Shown here in pieces: positions 1-5,462 of a DNA stretch of 5,462 nt. Source of the DNA: Cytophagales bacterium (GTDB taxonomy: Bacteria > Bacteroidota > Bacteroidia > Cytophagales > Cyclobacteriaceae); NCBI GenBank assembly GCA_024643485.1, contig JAHEMU010000076.1, positions 1 to 5,462 on the forward strand, given 5' to 3'. The position numbers and the translations under genes are program-made. A model generated the notes under the pieces. It worked only from the letters and a program-made list of their open reading frames with translations. It was not told where the DNA came from and did no database searches. How positions within the stretch are numbered: the first letter of the stretch is position 1; every line of letters starts with the position of its first letter.

Positions 1-1246
1 CCTGAAGAGAAGAGAAAAGGACGTTGGCTCCATTATTATTAGGGTCACGCGCTCCTCCTCTTGTACCAGTCACATTCGGATTAGTAAGATTCGGTGCGTA
101 TATGTCATAAGGCTCTGCTATATCCATTAAGCCGACAACATTTCGAAGTGTTTCGGTATCGTTATTTCTATTCACCACATAGACTTCTACCCGGGTAATG
201 TTAATCCCTGAAGTGATTTGTGGTAAGGTGCTCAACCACCGCTCGTAATTATTTTTGAAAAAGTGGCCTAAAAAGAAGTGTCTGTTTTCATCATAGTCGG
301 CTCCGGCAATATCAAATTGTCGACCTTGACCGTCACCGCCTTGAATTTCTATCGATTCGGTTTTTCCTCGTTGAGTGGAAGCAACAGAAGTGACGTATAA
401 CTTACCGAATTGCATTTGGGTTTTTATTCCAAATAAATTTTGTGCACCACTAATTAGGGAGTTGTTTAACGGAAGACTTACATTACCAAGTTCTAGTTTT
501 TTCAAGATATCCTCGCGATATCCCGTATATTCAACTTTTAGGTTATTTTGAAAATCGAAAGAGTTGTTATTGTCGAAATTGGCTGTTACTGCCATTTTTT
601 CACCGATTTTACCAATCACACTCATGGAGATTTGCTGGTCAAATTCAAACCCGCCATTTCGTTGCTGTCGTAAAGGAATGACGGGATTATCGATTCGTTG
701 CCATCTCCCTCCGAAATCGAGTGTTACAAATCCTGTGGGGATAATCTCTACTGTGCTTCCACCAAAAATCCGGTCTAGTACCGGACTTACATAAATTGGA
801 GGGATAAGATTTCTACCAGAAACTGCGCTTTCGCCGTCTAAACTAAGTGAACGGTTTACCCAATAATTTCTCAATAATTCCCTTTCGCGGTATTGTTTAA
901 ACTCTTCGAACGACATCATAGAAGTAGGACGGTAGTTCAGACCTCCAATTCGTTCATAAATCGTATAATTTAAGGCCGTGTCAATTTCTAAATCCAATGA
1001 AAAGTTATCTGGATTTTTTAGAAATAGGGGAGAACGACTAGTTCTATTAGAAAATGGGTCACCGTATCGATCTCTAAATTGATACGTTGGAAGAATGGTT
1101 GGTTGGTAAGGCTTTTTTAATGAATCTTGTTTTACCGTATCAGCTGCTTGAAAATAATAATAGGAACTTTTGGCCTGCACATGGAAGTACTGACCAAGAA
1201 AGACGAATGTTAACGCAGTGATTATATAAGGTAAAAAATTCTTCAA
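1..1246 (-). CDS. sprA: SprA, T9SS outer-membrane translocon / gliding motility protein (N-terminal 415 residues, 3' end outside window)
   Basis: SprA is the very large outer-membrane beta-barrel through which the Bacteroidota type 9 secretion system exports proteins; it is also needed for gliding. Family members are about 2,400 residues, so roughly the first sixth is present here. The frame is open from position 1246 to the edge. I chose TTG at 1246-1244 as the start. It lies 3 bp after the ruvA stop, no ATG is available before residue 110, and this start gives a clean signal peptide: Lys2, a hydrophobic core at about residues 4-18, and a cleavage site after Val-Gln-Ala (residue 25). The mature part shows SprA-family features: LFLKNPDNF (74-82), YRPTSMMSFEEFKQYR (105-120), IPPIYVSP (148-155), FVTLDFGGRWQRIDNP (173-188), GEKMAVTANFDNNNSFDFQ (215-233), and GNVSLPLNNSLISGAQNLFG (254-273). 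These fit the N-terminal SprA_N domain. An Asn/Gly-rich segment (about 385-407) lies near the edge. The family call is firm; completeness of the gene cannot be judged. Confidence 0.93.
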   Translation of the reverse strand, partial: MKNFLPYIITALTFVFLGQYFHVQAKSSYYYFQAADTVKQDSLKKPYQPTILPTYQFRDRYGDPFSNRTSRSPLFLKNPDNFSLDLEIDTALNYTIYERIGGLNYRPTSMMSFEEFKQYRERELLRNYWVNRSLSLDGESAVSGRNLIPPIYVSPVLDRIFGGSTVEIIPTGFVTLDFGGRWQRIDNPVIPLRQQRNGGFEFDQQISMSVIGKIGEKMAVTANFDNNNSFDFQNNLKVEYTGYREDILKKLELGNVSLPLNNSLISGAQNLFGIKTQMQFGKLYVTSVASTQRGKTESIEIQGGDGQGRQFDIAGADYDENRHFFLGHFFKNNYERWLSTLPQITSGINITRVEVYVVNRNNDTETLRNVVGLMDIAEPYDIYAPNLTNPNVTGTRGGARDPNNNGANVLFSSLQ

Positions 1247-1249
1247 AAA

Positions 1250-1837
1250 TTATGCTTTTTTCAAAACCTGTTTAATCAATTCTTCTAAAGTTACTTGTTC
1301 TCCACTTTGTTTTAGTATTAAATCAACTTGTTTTTCAGCGGCTAATCGATTTATTCCAAGCGTTGTTAATGCTGATAACGCTTCTTTTTTAAGAATATTA
1401 TTAGATGAAAGATCTTCCTGCAATGGTAAATCCTCCATTTTTAAAATTTTATCCTTCAATTCCAGAATAATTCTTTGTGCCGTTTTTGCCCCAACACCCT
1501 TAACGCTCTTAATTATATTCACATTTTCCGAGGCAATTGCATGTTTTAATTCGGAAGCAGAGAGAGAAGATTGAATCATCAGGGCGGTGGAAGGACCAAC
1601 GCCACTAATCGAAAGCAAATAAAGAAACATGGTTTTTTCACTTTCTTTATTAAAACCAAAAAGGGTATGAGAATCTTCCTTAATGTGAAGATAAGTTAGC
1701 AATTGAATATCTTCTTTGTCTTTGATTTCAGAAAAAGTAGACAAAGAGATATTGACTTTATACCCCACACCGCCTACATCAATCACCACATGCGTAGGAT
1801 CTTTTTTAAATAATCTCCCCCTTAAAAAATCTATCAT
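1250..1837 (-). CDS. ruvA: Holliday junction branch migration complex subunit RuvA
   Basis: RuvA binds four-way DNA junctions as a tetramer and loads the RuvB helicase motors for branch migration in recombinational repair; it acts in the cytoplasm. At 195 residues it has normal family length, and all three domains are visible. The N-terminal OB-fold covers about residues 1-62 (MIDFLRGRL, DVGGVGYKV at 20-28, HIKEDSHTLFGF at 51-62). Two helix-hairpin-helix motifs follow, with hairpins SISGVGPSTA (76-85) and VKGVGAKTA (112-120). An acidic linker (about 133-147) leads to the C-terminal RuvB-binding helices (about 149-193). The ATG at 1837-1835 overlaps the maeB stop as ATGA, so translation is probably coupled; the purine stretch AGAAGAA just upstream may serve as a weak ribosome binding site. 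ruvB and ruvC are not in the window. The stop TAA is followed almost at once by sprA. Confidence 0.97.
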   Translation of the reverse strand: MIDFLRGRLFKKDPTHVVIDVGGVGYKVNISLSTFSEIKDKEDIQLLTYLHIKEDSHTLFGFNKESEKTMFLYLLSISGVGPSTALMIQSSLSASELKHAIASENVNIIKSVKGVGAKTAQRIILELKDKILKMEDLPLQEDLSSNNILKKEALSALTTLGINRLAAEKQVDLILKQSGEQVTLEELIKQVLKKA

Positions 1838-4113
1838 TTCTTCTGATTGAGTTTTTCGTGAAGCTGTGCATCAACTACTGCCAATGCAGCCATATTTATT
1901 ATTTCTCTTACGGTACTTGCTAATTGCAAAATGTGAACTGGTTTTTTCATGCCCAATAAAATAGGTCCAAGAGAATCAGCTCCACCTATAGCAGTTAGTA
2001 ATTTATAGGATATATTACCGGAAGCCAAATTCGGGAAGATAAATGTATTTGCACCTTTTTCAGCCAAGCTACTAAACGGATAATTCTCTTGTTGAATTTC
2101 TGTATCTAGTGCAACATTTGCTTGAATATCTCCTTCGATAATAATTTCAGGATATCGCTCTTTGATGATTTTAACCGCTTTTGCTGTTTTTTCTGGTATT
2201 TCACCTGCGGAAGATCCAAAGTTGCTGTATGAAAGTACAGCGATACGAGGTTCAACGTCCAAATACCTAACAGCACGAGCAGTTAGCCGGATAATATCAA
2301 CAAGCTCTTCAGCGGTTGGATTTACATTTACCGTGGTATCAGCAAAGAAAAAGGTCCCTTTTTTATTGGTGATTATATACATCCCAGCCACCCGTTTTGA
2401 ATCGTGGGTTCCGATTACCTGAAGTGCGGGTCGAATGGTTTTAGGATAATCCTTTGTTAAACCAGAAATAAAAGCATCTGCTTCACCTAGTTCGACCATC
2501 ATTGAACCAAAATAATTACGATCTCTCATTAATTTTTTCGATTCATATAAAGTCATTCCTTTACGCTTTCTTTTATCGTAAAGAATTTGGCCAAAATTTT
2601 CCATTTTAGCTTCTTCCTCCATGGGGTCGCAAATTTGACAGCCTTTAAGGTCGAGGTGTAGTTCTTCAGCGATTTTAAGTATTTCTTTTTTCTTCCCTAA
2701 TAATATAGGGATTCCGATTTTATCATCTTGGATGACTTGTGCAGCCATCAAAATTTTCGGATTATGAGCTTCAGCAAAAACAACGCGTTTGGGATCTCCT
2801 TTTGCCCGTGAAATAATTCTGGACATTAGTTTTTGATCGATTCCCATTCTTTTTTGCAAATCAAGATCGTATTGTAACCAATCCTTTATCGGTTTACGAG
2901 CTACTCCTGTTTCCATAGCTGCTTTAGCAACAGCGGGGGAAATAAAAGTTAATAATCGTGGGTCTAAAGGCTTTGGGATAAGGTATTCACGTCCGAATTT
3001 AATCTCGTCTGCCGAATAGGCTTTTATAACGATTTCCGGAACCGGTTCTTTCGCTAGCGATGCGATTGCTTTTGCCGCAGAAAGCTTCATCTCTTCATTG
3101 ATTTCAGTGGCCTGAACATCCAATGCACCTCTGAAAATATATGGAAATCCCAAAACATTATTTACTTGATTAGGATGGTCGGAACGGCCAGTAGCCATTA
3201 TTAAATCCTTTCGAGCTGAAACTGCTACTGAATAGGCAATTTCTGGGTCGGGATTTGCAAGTGCAAATACGATGGGATCATTGGCCATCGCTTTTATATC
3301 ATCAACCGTTAGGCAGTCTGCAATGGATAGTCCAACAAAAAAGTCGCATCCGTGCATTGCTTCTTGTAAAGTCGTTAGATCCTGGGTCGTTGCAAATTCT
3401 TTTTTACTTGCACTTAAGTCAGGTCGGTCGGTACGAATGACACCTTTAGAGTCACACATGATGATGTTCGAAGGTGTAGCGCCAAGAGCGATATATATTT
3501 TCGTACAGGCAACAGCAGCAGCACCTGCGCCATTAACCACAATTTTTATCTTGCTAATGTCTTTTTTTACAATTTCAAGAGCATTAATCAAACCGGCTCC
3601 TGAAATAATAGCTGTCCCGTGCTGATCATCATGCATCACAGGAATTTTCAATGATTTTTTGAGTTTTTCTTCAATTTCGAAGCATTCCGGTGCCTTGATA
3701 TCTTCGAGGTTTATACCCCCAAAAGTAGGTTCCAAAGACTTTACGATTTGAACAAATTTATCAGGATCAGTCTCATTAATCTCAATGTCGAACACATCAA
3801 TTCCTGCAAATTTTTTAAAGAGCACACCTTTTCCTTCCATTACAGGCTTTGAAGCTTCAGGGCCAATATTTCCAAGGCCTAAAACAGCTGTACCGTTAGA
3901 AATTACTCCAACCAAATTTCCTTTTGCTGTGTATTTATAAACATCGTCTATATTCTTATAAATTTCGAGACATGGTTCAGCCACCCCTGGCGAATAGGCT
4001 AGGGCAAGGTCGTATTGTGAACCGAGTACCTTGGTGGGTACCACTTCAATTTTACCAGGTTGATCGCCCATGTGATATTTCAGGGCATCCTCTTTTCTTA
4101 TTTTAATAGCCAT
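1834..4113 (-). CDS. maeB: NADP-dependent malic enzyme, MaeB type, with C-terminal phosphotransacetylase-like domain
   Basis: This enzyme oxidatively decarboxylates malate to pyruvate and CO2, supplying NADPH and linking the TCA cycle to pyruvate and acetyl-CoA. Its 759 residues match the usual length of large bacterial MaeB proteins. The malic N-terminal domain holds AYSPGVAEPCLE (39-50) with the probable catalytic Tyr40, and EGKGVLFKKFAGID (93-106) with Lys95. The metal ligands are probably Glu137/Asp138 (NLEDIKAPE) and Asp163 (MHDDQHGT). The dinucleotide-binding loop is VNGAGAAA (193-200), followed by ALANPDPE (284-291) and NQVNNVLGFPYIFRGALD (315-332). From about residue 430 to the end lies a phosphotransacetylase-like domain (FPNLASGNISYKLL 693-706; GPILLGMKKPVHILQ 716-730). 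In other MaeB proteins this domain mediates allosteric control by acetyl-CoA and related metabolites rather than catalysis. By eye, the catalytic Ser-Arg of true Pta is replaced here by Gln730-Leu731, which supports that. NADP preference is inferred from the family. It is probably co-transcribed with ruvA and sprA. Confidence 0.96.
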   Translation of the reverse strand: MAIKIRKEDALKYHMGDQPGKIEVVPTKVLGSQYDLALAYSPGVAEPCLEIYKNIDDVYKYTAKGNLVGVISNGTAVLGLGNIGPEASKPVMEGKGVLFKKFAGIDVFDIEINETDPDKFVQIVKSLEPTFGGINLEDIKAPECFEIEEKLKKSLKIPVMHDDQHGTAIISGAGLINALEIVKKDISKIKIVVNGAGAAAVACTKIYIALGATPSNIIMCDSKGVIRTDRPDLSASKKEFATTQDLTTLQEAMHGCDFFVGLSIADCLTVDDIKAMANDPIVFALANPDPEIAYSVAVSARKDLIMATGRSDHPNQVNNVLGFPYIFRGALDVQATEINEEMKLSAAKAIASLAKEPVPEIVIKAYSADEIKFGREYLIPKPLDPRLLTFISPAVAKAAMETGVARKPIKDWLQYDLDLQKRMGIDQKLMSRIISRAKGDPKRVVFAEAHNPKILMAAQVIQDDKIGIPILLGKKKEILKIAEELHLDLKGCQICDPMEEEAKMENFGQILYDKRKRKGMTLYESKKLMRDRNYFGSMMVELGEADAFISGLTKDYPKTIRPALQVIGTHDSKRVAGMYIITNKKGTFFFADTTVNVNPTAEELVDIIRLTARAVRYLDVEPRIAVLSYSNFGSSAGEIPEKTAKAVKIIKERYPEIIIEGDIQANVALDTEIQQENYPFSSLAEKGANTFIFPNLASGNISYKLLTAIGGADSLGPILLGMKKPVHILQLASTVREIINMAALAVVDAQLHEKLNQKK

Positions 4114-4184
4114 AAATAATTGATAAGCGCTAGAATGAAGCGTTAAATTTAAACAAATAAACTTAAATAAAGCAGGCCTATGTA
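4114..4184 (-). other. 71-bp AT-rich spacer upstream of maeB
   Basis: This is the largest gap in the window. Read on the minus strand it is AT-rich, with no Shine-Dalgarno sequence before the maeB ATG (the last bases are TCAATTATTT). I see no TAnnTTTG box and no GC-rich hairpin followed by a T-run, so neither a promoter nor a terminator can be called. Two small palindromes are present: TTAAATTTAA at 4143-4152 and AGCGCT near 4126-4131. Both are too short to interpret. The spacing leaves open whether maeB is read through from the DUF4837 gene or has its own weakly defined promoter. Confidence 0.5.
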
Positions 4185-5273
4185 TTAATTCTGAACTTCC
4201 TTTTTCTGAGTTTGGAAGCTATACAAGACACATTCAAGTTCACGCATTAATTCGCGTTGTGGTTTTCCCGGACTAAATAGAAATCCTTCAATATAATATA
4301 ATCGATTTTTGGATTCATCCACAACAGTCAAGCCAAGAAACGGACCTCCCATACTCCCAGGGATTTTCCAAAGGCCCCGGGTTTCAATGGCATATTGCCC
4401 GTTGAGATTAACTTGTCTACTCATGATTGGTTTGAATGGGATATCCGTTTCTGTAACCATATATGAATCAGGTAAATTTTGTTTGTCTTCATAGATGTAT
4501 TTTTTACAAATAGCATCTCTTCTTTCAATAATTTGAAATTGTTCAAATTGTTCGAAGTCAGTATAATCGACATAACTGATAAGGATATTTTGATCAATTT
4601 CAGGATCTTGTTTTCTCAACCATGCAAAATTCTCATTTAACTGAGCCACCTGGTAACCCGCAGGAATTTTTGTGGTAAGGTTAAACGTTTCTTTTAATGA
4701 TTTTTCTATTCCTTTTTCTCTGTTTGAAAAAATATCGATGGAAGTTCGAGTTCTTTCTCTTCTGTTATAATGATCGGTTAATTGTTTTCCATGTTCCTTC
4801 AGATTAGATATTAAATCCTCTTCTGTTTGACCAAATAGATACATCACAGATTGATTTTTAGCATACAAGTCATCTTCCGTTGAAAGGAAGAAGTCTTTTT
4901 TCGACATGATTTTTTCTTTTGATTCTGGAGTAAAATAACCTTGAATGGTTTTAGCCCCACTTCCTTTAGCGTCAAACGTAGTGACGTACACCAAATTGGC
5001 TACTTGGCGCAGTGTCGATGACATGTTTTGGGGGATTATGTAGCGAACTGTAAACATATACTCTTCCCTAGGGAGTGTTGTAATTTCCTCCATAAAATAG
5101 GATCGTATTGCCTCACCTAGTTCGCCCTTCCATTGAGTCGAATCCATACTAATAATCATTTCACCTGGAGCTCCAGCGGAATATGGAAGTAATCCTGCAC
5201 TTTTTCTTCCGGTTTCGTCGGCACAACTGAAAATAAGTAGAGATACAATAGAAATATAAAGTAGCTTTTTCAT
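4185..5273 (-). CDS. DUF4837 family lipoprotein of unknown function
   Basis: This 362-residue protein is predicted to be a lipoprotein. It starts MKKLLYISIVSLLIFSC, a short signal peptide ending in a lipobox-like sequence with Cys17 as the lipidated residue. Cys17 is followed by Ala-Asp-Glu-Thr. Acidic residues just after the cysteine resemble the lipoprotein export signal that sends Bacteroidota lipoproteins to the cell surface, but the match is loose. The rest has no membrane segment and looks like a soluble periplasmic or surface domain. I assign DUF4837 from the overall pattern: GEMIISMDSTQWKGELGEAIRSYF region (37-60), YLFGQTEEDLISNLKEHG (145-162), NFAWLRKQDPEIDQNILISY region (215-234), the conserved stretch ETRGLWKIPGSMGGPFLGL (297-315), and YIEGFLFSPGKPQRELMREL (327-346). 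No catalytic motif is recognisable and the family has no established function that I know of. The ATG is the only start that gives an intact signal peptide. It lies 71 bp upstream of maeB and 48 bp downstream of a LysM gene. Confidence 0.87.
   Translation of the reverse strand: MKKLLYISIVSLLIFSCADETGRKSAGLLPYSAGAPGEMIISMDSTQWKGELGEAIRSYFMEEITTLPREEYMFTVRYIIPQNMSSTLRQVANLVYVTTFDAKGSGAKTIQGYFTPESKEKIMSKKDFFLSTEDDLYAKNQSVMYLFGQTEEDLISNLKEHGKQLTDHYNRRERTRTSIDIFSNREKGIEKSLKETFNLTTKIPAGYQVAQLNENFAWLRKQDPEIDQNILISYVDYTDFEQFEQFQIIERRDAICKKYIYEDKQNLPDSYMVTETDIPFKPIMSRQVNLNGQYAIETRGLWKIPGSMGGPFLGLTVVDESKNRLYYIEGFLFSPGKPQRELMRELECVLYSFQTQKKEVQN
5222..5273 (-). other. Lipoprotein signal peptide and lipobox of the DUF4837 protein
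   Basis: Codons 1-17 encode two lysines, a hydrophobic core (residues 4-15) and Leu-Ile-Phe-Ser before Cys17. The -1 residue is Ser and the -3 residue is Ile. This fits the relaxed signal-peptidase-II sites of Bacteroidota. The cysteine codon occupies about 5225-5223. Confidence 0.8.
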
Positions 5274-5316
5274 AGATAGTGTTTATGGAAATAACTTCGT
5301 AAGAATCAATAGGTCA

Positions 5317-5324
5317 CAAAGTTA
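5317..5324 (-). promoter_or_regulatory. Possible Bacteroidota -7 promoter box (TAACTTTG) upstream of the DUF4837 gene
   Basis: Read on the minus strand, the sequence is TAACTTTG, an exact match to the TAnnTTTG -7 consensus of the Bacteroidota primary sigma factor. It lies 43 bp before the DUF4837 start codon, which would give a 5' leader of roughly 35 nt. Its first three bases are the stop codon of the upstream LysM gene. I see no TTTG at the expected -33 spacing, so it is at best a half-consensus promoter and may be chance in AT-rich sequence. Confidence 0.35.
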
Positions 5325-5462
5325 TCCAATTTTAAGTTTTTGGCCGGGTTTTATGCTGTCGTTTTTTAACCCATTCATTTGTTTGATTTGCTCGATTGAC
5401 AAACCATTGAATTTTTTACTAATATCCCAAAGGGTGTCGCCCGGTTGTACGGTGTAAAATTT
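5322..5462 (-). CDS. LysM-domain protein, C-terminal 46 residues (5' end outside window)
   Basis: The open frame enters at the right edge and ends at TAA (5324-5322), giving 46 residues that form almost exactly one LysM module. Its motifs are YTVQPGDTLWDISKKF (residues 3-18 of the fragment), the middle helix region IEQIKQMNGL, and the closing IKPGQKLKIG. LysM modules bind N-acetylglucosamine-containing glycans, chiefly peptidoglycan, so the protein most likely acts in the periplasm or envelope. A C-terminal LysM is typical of MltD-like lytic transglycosylases and of LysM/M23 peptidases, but the catalytic part is not in the window, so the enzyme class is unknown. The DUF4837 gene follows 48 bp downstream on the same strand. 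Confidence 0.9.
   Translation of the reverse strand, partial: KFYTVQPGDTLWDISKKFNGLSIEQIKQMNGLKNDSIKPGQKLKIG

Noticed and set aside
564..794. Plus-strand open frame of 76 codons opposite sprA
   Set aside because: It lies wholly antisense to a well-supported sprA coding frame. Its translation has no recognisable domain and it has no ribosome binding site, so it reads as a shadow of the real gene.
1244..1255. RuvA-SprA fusion gene or frameshifted ruvA
   Set aside because: The two share a frame, but RuvA already has its normal length and C-terminal domain, and SprA begins with its own signal peptide. Two separate genes is the simple reading.
2162..2422. Plus-strand open frame of 86 codons opposite the maeB 3' half
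   Set aside because: It lies fully inside the conserved phosphotransacetylase-like domain on the other strand and has no independent coding evidence.
3272..3625. Plus-strand open frame of 117 codons opposite maeB
   Set aside because: It is antisense to the conserved NADP-binding part of MaeB. The Ala/Pro-rich stretch mirrors the glycine/alanine-rich codons of the GAGAAA loop, so it is a shadow.
4114..4184. Terminator or promoter in the gap upstream of maeB
   Set aside because: Only short palindromes (TTAAATTTAA, AGCGCT, AGGCCT) are present. There is no GC stem followed by a T-run and no TAnnTTTG with a -33 TTTG.
4532..4560. Short near-repeat (attgttcaaattgttcgaa) in the DUF4837 gene
   Set aside because: It encodes Phe-Glu-Gln-Phe-Glu-Gln-Phe within an otherwise normal protein. 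Two copies of a triplet-scale unit are not a meaningful repeat.
1..5462. Mobile element, CRISPR, RNA gene or defence system
   Set aside because: Coding density is near complete with conserved core genes. I saw no transposase, no spaced repeats, no tRNA-like cloverleaf and no nuclease or toxin genes.

Overview
The window looks like an ordinary chromosomal stretch of a member of the Bacteroidota. Three things point there: the N-terminal part of a SprA-type gliding motility/type 9 secretion (T9SS) outer-membrane protein, a DUF4837-type lipoprotein (a family I associate with this phylum), and start regions that are AT-rich and lack clear Shine-Dalgarno sequences. The order maeB-ruvA-sprA, with the DUF4837 gene upstream, is one I recognise from Flavobacteriia and Cytophagia. 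I lean towards a Cytophagales-like organism, but the sequence in hand does not settle the order.

All five genes lie on the minus strand, so the reading order runs from high to low coordinates. (1) 5322-5462 is the C-terminal LysM domain of a cell-wall-binding protein whose N-terminus is outside the window. (2) 4185-5273 encodes a DUF4837 lipoprotein, 48 bp downstream. (3) 1834-4113, after a 71 bp gap, encodes a full-length MaeB-type malic enzyme with a phosphotransacetylase-like tail. (4) 1250-1837 is ruvA, overlapping the maeB stop by 4 bp (ATGA). (5) 1-1246 is the start of sprA, which begins only 3 bp after the ruvA stop, in the same reading frame, with a TTG codon, and runs off the left edge of the window.

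maeB, ruvA and sprA are packed so tightly that they are almost certainly co-transcribed and probably translationally coupled. The DUF4837 gene may belong to the same transcript or may have its own start: a TAnnTTTG box overlaps the stop codon of the LysM gene. Functionally the cluster is mixed. It holds central carbon metabolism (malate to pyruvate plus NADPH), Holliday-junction processing, and cell-envelope functions (LysM protein, lipoprotein, T9SS translocon). The envelope genes flank the two housekeeping genes.

I found no tRNA, rRNA, CRISPR array, insertion sequence, phage gene or convincing terminator, and no sign of an undescribed system. The points most worth a second look are the non-ATG, same-frame start of sprA directly behind ruvA, and the DUF4837 lipoprotein of unknown function that sits near sprA.
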